44,390 nt of DNA from positions 1 to 44,390 of the forward strand of contig DAIDHX010000036.1 in assembly GCA_027451885.1 (NCBI GenBank). Direction: 5' to 3'. The DNA is from Planctomycetales bacterium (GTDB taxonomy: Bacteria > Planctomycetota > Planctomycetia > Isosphaerales > Isosphaeraceae). Positions 1 to 8,346 of this stretch are shown here, in pieces; the stretch's first letter is position 1; each line of letters begins with the position of its first letter. The notes below the pieces were generated by a model. It worked only from the letters and a program-made list of their open reading frames with translations. It did not search any database and had not been told where the DNA came from. Both the position numbers and the translations under genes were made by a program.

Positions 1-2330
1 GCCGCGCCCGCGCCTCCCGCCCCTCCCGTGAAGGCCGCGGTCGATTTGGCCGTTCCATGGCCGATGCCGCCAGATCCTCCCCGCCCCCCCGCGCCTCCCT
101 CGGCAAGATTGCCCGTGAAGGTCGTGCTGGAGAGCGTGAGCGTTCCCGCCGCGAGATAGACCGCGCCTCCTTTCGCCCCCTGACCCGTGGTCCCCGCTCC
201 ACCCGAATGCCCGATCGTGCCTGCCGCGCCGGCTGTTCCCGCCTGGCCCTCGGCTCGGTTATCGACCAGCCCGACACTGGAAAGCGCCACGGACCCGCCG
301 TCGATGAGAAGCGCGCCGCCGAGCGCTGCCGAGCCCCCGAGCGTTCCGCCGCCGGTCGCATTGCCCCCCTCGAGCGTAAGACCCTGAAACACCACCGAGA
401 GCCCAGCGCCGCTCGAGCCCTGAATCTCGAACAGGCGGTCGGTCCAGTTCGGAACGCCCGGCTGGATGACCGTGTTCCCGGCTCCCGCGCCCTGGATGAT
501 CAGAGTCGAGGCGCGCGTGCTGGAGCTATTTGCAAGCACAACCTGGCCGAGTGTGGTGTTCGTGAGATTGAAGGTTCCCTGGGAGAAGACCACGGTGTTG
601 GTGGAGTCCGGGCTGGCGAGCGCAGCCGCGAACGCCGCGCGGATCCCAGCATCGCCCGGTGCCGCGTAAAAGGTGCCCTGCCAGGGCGTGGGGCTGTTGA
701 TGACGTTGAACGAGCTCGTGGAGACGGAGGCAAAACTGCCGCTCGAGACCTGGAGCGTATAGCCGTTTGCGACCTGGCCAAGTGTCAGTTGGTCGAAGGC
801 GGCGTACCCATTTTGTGCGGTGACCTGGGTTGTGCCGCCGAGCGTGGCCGCGCCCGGATTCTGCGCGAGCGCGACCGAGACCGTGCCACTAAAGACGGGA
901 TCGATGTAGCCCAGGTTATCCTCAGCGGCGATCCCGATTCCAAATGGATCATTCGCGATTACGTTCTGGGGCGGCTGCGCCGAGAGAACGATCTTGGTCG
1001 CGCCCGCGTATGCGACCATGTCGCGAATGAGGAGCGGGCCGTTCGGCGTGCCCAGCCCCGTTACCTGATCATAGCCAGGCCCCGCCGAGAACCCTCCGTT
1101 CGAGCCGGACAGAATGTCGTGAAAGTCGGTGGACGGCACGGAATAGAGAATCGTCTGGGTCTGGGTGGGGTCCGCTGTGCCATTTGGTCCCGTATTCAGC
1201 AAGCTTGAGCCGGCAGCCGCGCGGCCCTGGTTCACGATCGCGAACAGGCCAGACCACGATGGCGCGGCGACGCTTGTCCCACCGATTGACACCCAGGGTC
1301 CGCTCCCGTCTGTGTTATCATAAGAGTCGTAGACAGAGACGCCCGTGTAAGGATTGGCATCCCAGGCCACATCCGGGATGGTGCGAAAGCTGGTGCTCTG
1401 AACGTTCTTCTGATACGCCGGTTTGGGCTCGTACTTGCTGGTGCCGCCACCGCTTCCCGACCACGCCGTTTCGCCACTCGGTCCCGTCCCGGGGTAGTTC
1501 CCCTGAGAATTCAGCGGCAGCGTTGTTCCTCCCGTGGCTACCACATTGGGCGAGTACGCGGGATAGTAACCCGGCGAGCCCTGATCTCCCGACGCCGCCA
1601 CGAACGTCACGCCGGGATGAACGAAGTTGGCATCCGCCGCGAGCTCAGCGCTGAATTCGTTAAGCCCCCAGCTCATGGACACCACGGAAACACCAGGCAG
1701 GCTCGCGGCCGTCGTCACCGCCTTGAAGAGATCCGTATTGCTGGTGCTGCTCGCCTCAACCAGGTCGATCCTGGCGCCTGGGGCCATGGCGTGGGCCCAT
1801 TCGATGTCGAGCGCCTCTTCCATCTCCCAGTTGCCGGTTGCGCTGCCAGGGCCGGCTGGATCCTTACCTGGCAACGAGGAGGTCGAGCCGCTCTCGTTGT
1901 ATTTGGTAAAGGAGAAAGTCGGCAGATTGCTGATGGTGTATTGCGCGTCGAACATTCCCAGGTCGCTCGTGCTGAAGTTCGACGCCGTCGAGTTCACAAA
2001 ACTCGGATCGTCGTAGACGTCCACGATGGCGATTGTCTGCCCCGCGCCATTCCCCTGGACGCCGCCGAAAGTGATGCTCCCCAGGCCGTAGGCCGTTTGA
2101 ATCTGCTGCGGGGAATAGCCGACCGGAGATGTTGATCCGTTATTCTGGGGCAGGATTCCCATCGGGCTTGGTTGATTATTCGCCGCGTAGGATCCAGCCG
2201 CATGGAACTCACGAAGATTCAAAGAGATGTTCGAAAGAACGATGCGATCTTCGAGCAACTCGACGCGCGGGCCGGACGTGCGGCCGAGCTTCCCTCGGCG
2301 CGAGCGGGAAAACCTCGGATGCGATGACAT
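1..2330 (-). CDS. Sedolisin-like (S53) serine-carboxyl peptidase with repetitive beta-rich C-terminal region, partial
   Basis: The gene is open at the left window edge; about 776 residues are visible. The start is ATG at 2328-2330 with AGGAGG about 7 bases upstream. The N-terminus holds VELLEDRIVLS, resembling the LEPR-XLL-type motif of planctomycete exported giant proteins. The S53 signature is clear: Glu171 and Asp175 (EEALD), oxyanion Asp249 (SGDQG), nucleophile Ser353 (GGTSVAAP), and a calcium-site region (FHDI, NGGF, GYDQVTGLGTPNG) near 375-405. An Ig-like segment follows, then Gly/Ala/Ser-rich text of the kind seen in right-handed beta-helix adhesins (for example FQGLTLEGG, then LTLSSTTFTGN). 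The usual 150-200-residue sedolisin prodomain is absent: catalytic text starts near residue 75. It probably acts at the cell surface, digesting or binding protein; the substrate is unknown. Family call is sure; the tail function is inference. Confidence 0.88.
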   Translation of the reverse strand, partial: MSSHPRFSRSRRGKLGRTSGPRVELLEDRIVLSNISLNLREFHAAGSYAANNQPSPMGILPQNNGSTSPVGYSPQQIQTAYGLGSITFGGVQGNGAGQTIAIVDVYDDPSFVNSTASNFSTSDLGMFDAQYTISNLPTFSFTKYNESGSTSSLPGKDPAGPGSATGNWEMEEALDIEWAHAMAPGARIDLVEASSTSNTDLFKAVTTAASLPGVSVVSMSWGLNEFSAELAADANFVHPGVTFVAASGDQGSPGYYPAYSPNVVATGGTTLPLNSQGNYPGTGPSGETAWSGSGGGTSKYEPKPAYQKNVQSTSFRTIPDVAWDANPYTGVSVYDSYDNTDGSGPWVSIGGTSVAAPSWSGLFAIVNQGRAAAGSSLLNTGPNGTADPTQTQTILYSVPSTDFHDILSGSNGGFSAGPGYDQVTGLGTPNGPLLIRDMVAYAGATKIVLSAQPPQNVIANDPFGIGIAAEDNLGYIDPVFSGTVSVALAQNPGAATLGGTTQVTAQNGYAAFDQLTLGQVANGYTLQVSSGSFASVSTSSFNVINSPTPWQGTFYAAPGDAGIRAAFAAALASPDSTNTVVFSQGTFNLTNTTLGQVVLANSSSTRASTLIIQGAGAGNTVIQPGVPNWTDRLFEIQGSSGAGLSVVFQGLTLEGGNATGGGTLGGSAALGGALLIDGGSVALSSVGLVDNRAEGQAGTAGAAGTIGHSGGAGTTGQGAKGGAVYLAAGTLTLSSTTFTGNLAEGGAGGRGGSGGIGHGTAKSTAAFTGGAGGAGA

Positions 2331-2376
2331 ATCGCCCTCCTGGGCAGAAGCTCATAAGATGCCGATGGCGATGAAA

Positions 2377-2411
2377 GCGAGACGATCCACGGAATGATGA
2401 GATCGTCTCGC
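2377..2411 (-). terminator. Intrinsic terminator after the M28/AhpD-like gene pair
   Basis: A perfect 11-bp inverted repeat (GCGAGACGATC at 2377-2387 and its complement at 2401-2411) encloses a 13-base loop. Read on the minus strand, the stem is followed by TTTCATC. It lies 46 bases after the stop of the AhpD-like gene and before the next minus-strand start, as expected for the end of that transcript. Confidence 0.65.
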
Positions 2412-2457
2412 ATTATGGGCGAGCGCAGACGTGTTGTCACGTACCAACCGGTTCGGT

Positions 2458-2916
2458 TCAAGCCTGGGACGCGTCCCGCGGCTCGTCGAGACGGGGGCGA
2501 ACATCGGGTTCCACCTGGTAGCCGTTGGCGAGGCTGTTGGTCATGTTGAAGAGGCCGACGATTGCCATGATCTCACCCAGGGTTTCGCTGTCGACCCCCA
2601 GCTTTCGCAGGGCGGCGGTATGCGAATTCAAGCAATAAGGGCAGCCATTTGTAGCAGACACCGCAACGGCGATGATTTCCCGCATCATGGGATTGAGCCG
2701 CGTAGCCCTCCCTTCCGTCTCGGGGTGCATGAGGGATTTCAGGGTGGTCCAGACCGCCTTGAGCTGGGTCGGATTGGTGGCGATGACGCGCCAGAAGGCG
2801 GGGACGAAATCGATGTTCTTGGTGTGTTTGATGTCGGCAAAAATTTCCGCGACGGCGGGGGGTGCGTTGGCTTCCTCAACCGGCGCCACCGTGGCGATGC
2901 GAGGTTGATTCGTCAT
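2458..2916 (-). CDS. AhpD-like / carboxymuconolactone decarboxylase family protein
   Basis: A protein of 152 residues. The ATG at 2914-2916 is preceded by ACAGGAG at good spacing. It has the AhpD-type active site Glu80, Cys92-Pro-Tyr-Cys95 and His99, the same E-(11)-CxxC-xxx-H arrangement that gives alkylhydroperoxidase activity in AhpD. Helical text around it (MREIIAVAVSATNGC, LNSHTAALRKLG) fits the all-alpha CMD fold, and the length fits the peroxidase-related branch of the family. It is likely a cytoplasmic thiol peroxidase or oxidoreductase; the physiological substrate cannot be read from sequence. It lies 31 bases after the M28 peptidase gene on the same strand, so the two probably share a transcript ending at the hairpin at 2377-2411. 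Confidence 0.88.
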   Translation of the reverse strand: MTNQPRIATVAPVEEANAPPAVAEIFADIKHTKNIDFVPAFWRVIATNPTQLKAVWTTLKSLMHPETEGRATRLNPMMREIIAVAVSATNGCPYCLNSHTAALRKLGVDSETLGEIMAIVGLFNMTNSLANGYQVEPDVRPRLDEPRDASQA

Positions 2917-2947
2917 CTGGATTCTCCTGTGTTGACCTGGCGGCCTG

Positions 2948-4588
2948 TCAGGGAGCCGCGGTAAGTGTGCTTGCAGGCAAGCCTGCGATCTGACTGACTC
3001 TTCCCTTCGAGACAAGTGGCAGTATTGCGGCTGTGAAGAGCACGGCCAGTCCCACGATCGGAGCCGCCATGCCCAGACCAAGGCTGTCGAACATCGTTCG
3101 AAGCAGTGGGAGAACGAGGATCAGGGCGGGTAATGATCCCAGAAAAGCGGCTCCCCGCGCCCGGAGTGAGGTTTCTCCAAGCTTGCGACTTGCGGCCAAA
3201 CCGCAGAGCCCAAACACGCTCGGCCACACGAAGAAGTAGCTCGACCCTGGGGCAATCGCGGCCAGGATGCAGCCCAGGACGACCCACCATAGCCAGGCTC
3301 CGGCACAGAGAGCGGTCCAGTCGCTCATGCCTCCCAGCCTGCGATAAATCGAGATCGTTGCCAGGCCCGCCAGAGTCGATGCGACGGAGAGAATCAATAG
3401 ATCGTGATGTGAGAAATGAAAAGGTTCTTGATTAAAGGAACTGCGGGTGATATTGATTCCCTGCATGATCATGTAAGCGGACGTTAAAATAGCGAGCGCG
3501 GCAAGTTGTGCCAGAAAAAGCAGCCCGGCGCCCGCGAGGATTTCACGCAGGGTGGATCCGCGGACGACGAGCCACGCGGCGACCAGCCCATACAGCGCGG
3601 CGGTTGCCAGGGCGAGCGGCAGCACGAACGTCATGGGATAGGCGACGACGAATCGGCTAAAGAGCGAAAAATAGGTCACGCCGGGCGCGTGGGGCTTTTC
3701 CAGATCAAGCGCGGTGAACCAGCGCAGGCATTGCAGGGCGTTTTGACCTTGATGTTGCAGCGTGTCGGGATCCATGGCGGCGGGAATATCGTGGGGTGAA
3801 TGGTAGGCGGCCACGCCGGCGCCAAAGGCGAAATTGAGACCCGCCAGGTTCGCCTGCTTGTAGACTGTGAGATCGGTGTCGTTGGGCATTGCCTTGTAGA
3901 CGTCCATGCTGAGCGATGTCGCAAGCGGGTGCGAGACCGCCTGGGCGTACTGGGTGATCAACCAGCCGTTGTCGTCGCTGGTTTCAAACATCACCGACGG
4001 ACCGGAATTGCCCCGGGCGTCAAAGTTGAGCACGACGCCGACATCATTATTCCAGGCATGTTCACGAGTGAATGCAATGGAGCCGCCGAAGTCGATTTCC
4101 TCGCCGTCATCGAAAAGCACGATCACGTCGCGCACGGGTGGAGGGCCCGCCAGGAGCGCCCGGACGGCTTCGAGAATGACGGCCACTCCGGACGCGTTGT
4201 CGCCAGCCCCTGGACCCGCCGCAACCGAATCGTAATGCGCTGAGAGCAAAAGGGCCTTGCGTCCGGGAGGCCCAGTCCCGCGGATTCGCGCGAGCACGTT
4301 TCGAGCCGGGTTTTCGCTGGAGTAAGGGGTCTGGATGCTCGGCTCGAGCCCGAGCTCCTTGAGCTGGGTGACCAGGTAGGCCCGGACCTTCTCGGCCTCG
4401 GCGGAGCCCATGGGATGGGGCGCCTGGGCGATCCGGGCCAGATGTTTCTGGGCACGGCCCGCGGAGAACGCCGTGGCGGGAGCATCCAGGCCGAGCGCGC
4501 GCGGCGGTTTCTGAGCCTCGATCCCAATCCAGCCGACAAGGACCGCCGCCCCAATCGGCGCCCAGTTCGCGATGCGCTGGTGATTCAT
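2948..4588 (-). CDS. M28-family zinc aminopeptidase with C-terminal multi-span membrane domain
   Basis: A protein of 546 residues. The ATG at 4586-4588 has AAGGAG 5 bases upstream; an in-frame GTG two codons earlier is less well placed. An N-terminal hydrophobic segment (about 9-23) suggests a signal anchor. The di-zinc M28 site is complete: His118 and Asp120 (SAHYD), bridging Asp130 (GAGDNASG), catalytic Glu163 with zinc ligand Glu164 (DDGEE), Asp190 (NFDARG) and His263 (YHSPHD). From about residue 305 the chain becomes strongly hydrophobic, with roughly seven predicted spans, an architecture like ERMP1/Fxna-type M28 proteins. The peptidase domain probably faces outside the cytoplasm and trims peptides or N-termini. 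It is followed after 31 bases by the AhpD-like gene. Substrate is unknown. Confidence 0.9.
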   Translation of the reverse strand: MNHQRIANWAPIGAAVLVGWIGIEAQKPPRALGLDAPATAFSAGRAQKHLARIAQAPHPMGSAEAEKVRAYLVTQLKELGLEPSIQTPYSSENPARNVLARIRGTGPPGRKALLLSAHYDSVAAGPGAGDNASGVAVILEAVRALLAGPPPVRDVIVLFDDGEEIDFGGSIAFTREHAWNNDVGVVLNFDARGNSGPSVMFETSDDNGWLITQYAQAVSHPLATSLSMDVYKAMPNDTDLTVYKQANLAGLNFAFGAGVAAYHSPHDIPAAMDPDTLQHQGQNALQCLRWFTALDLEKPHAPGVTYFSLFSRFVVAYPMTFVLPLALATAALYGLVAAWLVVRGSTLREILAGAGLLFLAQLAALAILTSAYMIMQGINITRSSFNQEPFHFSHHDLLILSVASTLAGLATISIYRRLGGMSDWTALCAGAWLWWVVLGCILAAIAPGSSYFFVWPSVFGLCGLAASRKLGETSLRARGAAFLGSLPALILVLPLLRTMFDSLGLGMAAPIVGLAVLFTAAILPLVSKGRVSQIAGLPASTLTAAP

Positions 4589-4795
4589 CGCCACTCCTTG
4601 CGATCACGGCATTGGCACGATTTCTACATATCATCAGATGCCGAAAGTATCCCGCGTTCCAGACCATGCGCGCCAGGCCGTTGCGCCCGGACTGATCCCG
4701 TTCACAGCTTGGTGTCCAAGCGTACTCGAACGCGCGTGCAAATCCCAGATCCCGGCGATCCGGCCGGAAGTCGTGCAAGACCGGCGTCGGGCAGC

Positions 4796-5995
4796 TTATT
4801 CGCCGTCCCCAGCCCCTGGTCTGCGGTCATCGTGACCGGTCTCTTCAGGCTCGCGCTGCGATTCTCCATTCGCGCTTCCACGGCCGCCTGGAACGTCCTG
4901 CGAGCTCAGATCGGGTTCCTCGATGCGATACTCGGCGAGCTTCTTATGCAAGGTATTGCGATTGATTCCAAGCCGGGCGGCCGCCTTGATCTGGACGCGG
5001 TCGCAGGCCCTGAGCACTTGCTGGATGAGCTCGCGCTCGACCTGGCCCACGATCTGTTCGTGGAGGTTGTCGGCATTGGGTCCGGCTGCCAGAATGCCCT
5101 GGCGGACCAGTTCGGCCCGGAGCTGAGCGGGGTCGGAGGAACCGCTTCGCGGGCGGATCGGCCGAGGCGCAGCCTGCCCGCGCAACTGAGGGGGCAAGTG
5201 CTCGACGGTAAGCTCCGGTCCCGAGCCCAGAATCACCGCTCGTTCCACGTAGTTCTGAAGCTCACGAATATTGCCCGGCCAATCGTGCTCGCGGAAAAGG
5301 CGCATCGCGTCGGGATGGACCTTGCGCATTTCACGGCGATTCTGATCCGCGTACCGGTTCAAAAAGAACAGCACGAGCGGCTCAATATCGTCTCTGCGCT
5401 CGCGCAAAGGGGGCAAGTAAATCGGAACCACGTTCAGGCGATAGTACAGGTCTTCACGAAATCGGCCCTCGCCAATTTCCTCGAGCAGGTCGCGACTGGT
5501 GGCGGCGATCACGCGCGTATCGACCTTCTTGGTGTTGTTATCACCGACGCGTTCGAATTCGCCTTCCTGGAGCACGCGGAGCAGCTTGACCTGGAGCTTG
5601 GGCGAGGTGCTGTTGATTTCGTCGAGAAAGATGCTCCCTGTGTGCGCGGCCTCGAAGCGGCCTGTGCGATTATCGACCGCTCCTGTGAATGAACCCTTCA
5701 CATGCCCGAAGAGCTCGCTTTCGAGCAGGCTTTCTGTGAGTGCGCCGCAGTTGACGCGGATGTAAGGCCCGGTCGATCGCGGCGAAAGATCATGGATCGC
5801 GCGTGCGATGAGCTCCTTGCCTGCTCCCGTTTCGCCGACAATCAGGACGCAGGCCTTCGACGGCGCGACCTGGCGGGTCACACGCACGACTTCACGCAGT
5901 CCGGGGCTTGATCCGACCACGCCTGGCAGTGAGAGCTCGTCTCCCGGGCGGCGCATGGCCTGCGCGACGGGATTGGACTTCAGCTCCATGGGCAT
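4796..5995 (-). CDS. Sigma-54-dependent transcriptional activator without N-terminal sensory domain
   Basis: A protein of 399 residues. The ATG at 5993-5995 has AAGGAGG 8 bases upstream. The AAA+ domain runs from about residue 24 to 265: Walker A GETGAGK (54-60), GSFTGA (101-106, a GAFTGA variant that contacts sigma-54), Walker B FLDEIN (123-128), and arginine-rich sensor text PPLRERRDD. A C-terminal Fis-type helix-turn-helix is near 340-372 (AAARLGINRNTLHKKL). Only about 23 residues precede the AAA+ core, so there is no receiver, PAS, GAF or V4R input domain. It should activate RpoN promoters from distant enhancers; control may be by expression level or a partner protein. It lies 115 bases after the HEAT-repeat gene on the same strand. 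The acidic 25-residue tail has no recognised role. Confidence 0.92.
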   Translation of the reverse strand: MPMELKSNPVAQAMRRPGDELSLPGVVGSSPGLREVVRVTRQVAPSKACVLIVGETGAGKELIARAIHDLSPRSTGPYIRVNCGALTESLLESELFGHVKGSFTGAVDNRTGRFEAAHTGSIFLDEINSTSPKLQVKLLRVLQEGEFERVGDNNTKKVDTRVIAATSRDLLEEIGEGRFREDLYYRLNVVPIYLPPLRERRDDIEPLVLFFLNRYADQNRREMRKVHPDAMRLFREHDWPGNIRELQNYVERAVILGSGPELTVEHLPPQLRGQAAPRPIRPRSGSSDPAQLRAELVRQGILAAGPNADNLHEQIVGQVERELIQQVLRACDRVQIKAAARLGINRNTLHKKLAEYRIEEPDLSSQDVPGGRGSANGESQREPEETGHDDRRPGAGDGE

Positions 5996-6110
5996 GGCCG
6001 CGGCCTCCTTGGGAGGACCTCGCTGGTGTGAATTCGGTCGCGTGCAATCAGGTGTGAGCGGTGCGAGAACCAGGATCCTGGGCGAGAGTTCCGCTTCGCT
6101 CCGCGCGGCG

Positions 6111-8273
6111 TCATCGCCGTGCTCCGGTGGCGGGGGCCTGGGCTTGCCGGCGTTCGAGGGCGGCCATGACTCTGGCAAAGCTGGGGTCGCCGTCGGTGCT
6201 TGTTTTAGCAAGGTCGGCCAGACGCGATTCTTGCTCAGCCGAGACGAGGGGCCCGAACCGCTCGATGCTCGCCACCAGGCTCTCGACCGCGGCCTTGCGG
6301 AACGCCTCGTTCCGGGAGCGATCGAGAACCACGTCGGCCAGCGCGCGCTGGGCATCCGGGCTGGGAGTGGCGCCGAGGGCCGTCGCAAGCGGCGGGGTTG
6401 CTCCAGGTGCACCAGCGGCCGCGGCGAGAATGGGCTCGATCCGAGATAAATCGCTTGCGAACGGGCTCTTGCGATCCGCCGCAATTCGGCCGAGCAACGC
6501 CTGCGACTCGCGAGCATAAGCTTGCCGTTCCGCCTCGGTCAGCGTGCGCGGCAATACCCGAAGCTGACGCCTCAGCGAGCCTGCCTCGAGCGGCTGGACC
6601 AGATAGCGGATCCCTGGATAATCATGCCCGATGTTCGGCCGCTTGATCGGCAAATCAATCGGCCCGTAAACATACAGCGGGATGCCCTTGGTTCGTGCGT
6701 CGGCGTGGAAGTTGGTCAGTGTGTCGGGGAGCTTCCAGCCAGGTCGGAAAAGATCGTAGCTCACGAGTACAAGATCGACGTTCGCCGATCCGGCGGCCGC
6801 CCGGAATCCGATCTCGGGATTGACCTCGAGCTCGGAATCGTAATCCAGATCGACCAGCAGGCCGGCAAGCTGGCTGCCCCGGCTGGGATTGGAGTCGATC
6901 ACCACGGCTCTCGGCTTCGGCTGATGGACCAGGAACCGCGCCAGAGTCGGCACGACAAGGCTCGAGCCGGGAAATCGTGCCGTGGGTCCAAGCTCCACCA
7001 GGGCCTTCGCGGCGGCGAACTGAGTCGGGCGTTCGGAGGCCAGTAATGCTTCGGCCAGAGGATGCATTCGGCGCCCGGTCAATTGATCCCGCCGGCTCAC
7101 CGCGCCCAGTGCCTGGGCTGAAACGGCGGCGAGATCACCCCGGCCGTCGGCAATCGCGGTCTTGAGCACGTCGCTCAGGACGGCGGGACCGCTGGCCTTG
7201 GCCGCATTAAAGGCCGCGGCGTTTTTGGTTGCAAAGTCGAGCCGGCCGGTTTTCTCGACTGCCTTATCGAGCATGATGCTCACGGCCGCGACCCTGGCGT
7301 CATGATTTTTGGGATCGAGCCGCAGCGCCTCCTGGGCGAACCGGCCGCCGATCATGGCCTCGGCTTCGCTCCGACTCATTTCTTGCGCCTGGGGTGCCTG
7401 GGTCTGTGCATCCCACATCCAGAGCAGAGGCGGGTCGTCCTCGAACGTGGCCTGGTGGCGATGATAGCTCCAGGCAGCGGCGGTGAGGATCTGGGCCGAC
7501 GTCTGTTTCTGGGAAGCATAGGGCCGGCCGGTAATGCGGGCGATGGCGGCTTGTGCCGCCATTTTGAGCTGGGGGTTCGCCCCTGCCGCCGCAGGATATG
7601 CCAGGTAAGGCAGTGCCGCGCTGCTGCCAATCGAGCCCAGAATCTGGGCGGCACTGGCCGCGATCATGGGATTGCTTGCTTCAAGCAAGGTGGCGAGGCC
7701 CGGGATCGCGGAACGGTCGAGCTGACCCAGCCCAAAGAGGAGCGAGGCGCGTGCGTCCGCCGCAAGATCAGTGCGAGCCAGCTCCTGTGCGATCTGGGGC
7801 GCAGCGTGCGAGCCTGCCTCGCGCAGATGGCGGGCTCCGAAGTCTCTCTCGACGGGACCGCCGGTCAGTTCCTTCATGAAGCGCGCGACGCGCTCGGGAG
7901 ATCGCGCAACCTTACGCATTGATGCGGTAAAGGCGGTCACAAGAGGCTCAGCGTACTTCGCGGTGGCGGCATTGTCTGACAATCGGAGGATCGAACCGGC
8001 ACCGTAACGATCGCGAATGGCGATCCAGGTCGAATCATCAACCTGCGCTTTGGAAAAGCGCTCGAGATAGAGCACGGCCTTCTCGGATTGCCCAGTTCGC
8101 GTCAAATAATCAATCGCGCTCCAGAGCTCGAGCGGGGTTCGGGGATCGATGGCGAAAAGCTCCGGACCGGGGACCTGCGCCAGGGCTCGCCCGCTCGCGG
8201 CAGCCCCGAATGCCAGCCCCAGTGCGGCGAAAACCTGGGTGTAGCACAGGCGTTGCTTCAAGTTCCGGAGCAT
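6111..8273 (-). CDS. Secreted HEAT-repeat protein with an internal pseudo-receiver-like domain
   Basis: A protein of 720 residues. A typical signal peptide occupies about 1-33 (basic start, hydrophobic core, then ALAQ). Residues about 130-260 and 400-450 show HEAT/PBS-lyase-like helical repeats (IPGLATLLEASNPMIAASAAQILGS is the pattern). Around 450-560 an alpha/beta unit resembles CheY: a beta-1 end (AVVIDSNPSRG), a central strand (VDLVLVSYDLF) where the usual phospho-acceptor Asp is Ser, and a later strand (PLYVYGPID). The C-terminus returns to helical text. No catalytic motif is seen; it probably works as an exported protein-binding scaffold. It sits 73 bases after lysA and 115 before the sigma-54 activator on the same strand. 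Start support is weak (GGA 8 bases upstream). The receiver-like call is inference. Confidence 0.72.
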   Translation of the reverse strand: MLRNLKQRLCYTQVFAALGLAFGAAASGRALAQVPGPELFAIDPRTPLELWSAIDYLTRTGQSEKAVLYLERFSKAQVDDSTWIAIRDRYGAGSILRLSDNAATAKYAEPLVTAFTASMRKVARSPERVARFMKELTGGPVERDFGARHLREAGSHAAPQIAQELARTDLAADARASLLFGLGQLDRSAIPGLATLLEASNPMIAASAAQILGSIGSSAALPYLAYPAAAGANPQLKMAAQAAIARITGRPYASQKQTSAQILTAAAWSYHRHQATFEDDPPLLWMWDAQTQAPQAQEMSRSEAEAMIGGRFAQEALRLDPKNHDARVAAVSIMLDKAVEKTGRLDFATKNAAAFNAAKASGPAVLSDVLKTAIADGRGDLAAVSAQALGAVSRRDQLTGRRMHPLAEALLASERPTQFAAAKALVELGPTARFPGSSLVVPTLARFLVHQPKPRAVVIDSNPSRGSQLAGLLVDLDYDSELEVNPEIGFRAAAGSANVDLVLVSYDLFRPGWKLPDTLTNFHADARTKGIPLYVYGPIDLPIKRPNIGHDYPGIRYLVQPLEAGSLRRQLRVLPRTLTEAERQAYARESQALLGRIAADRKSPFASDLSRIEPILAAAAGAPGATPPLATALGATPSPDAQRALADVVLDRSRNEAFRKAAVESLVASIERFGPLVSAEQESRLADLAKTSTDGDPSFARVMAALERRQAQAPATGARR

Positions 8274-8346
8274 GAATCACGTCCGATCGGCAAGGGAAAC
8301 AGAGTCGATCAGCAACTCCGAGGCAGGCGCGCTCACCCAGCGGGCG

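Noticed and set aside
57-1208. Long open frame of 383 codons on the plus strand
   Set aside because: It is antisense to the sedolisin gene, whose frame has full catalytic motifs and good codon use. The plus-strand product is Arg-rich with no family features, a common GC-driven shadow.
4611-4630. Sigma-54 promoter near the M28 start (TTGGCACG)
   Set aside because: The -24 half resembles the consensus, but the TTGC -12 half is missing at the right spacing, and it points away from the nearest genes.
4415-5692. Long open frame of 425 codons on the plus strand
   Set aside because: Antisense to the sigma-54 activator, which has every AAA+ motif. No start context or domain supports the plus-strand frame.
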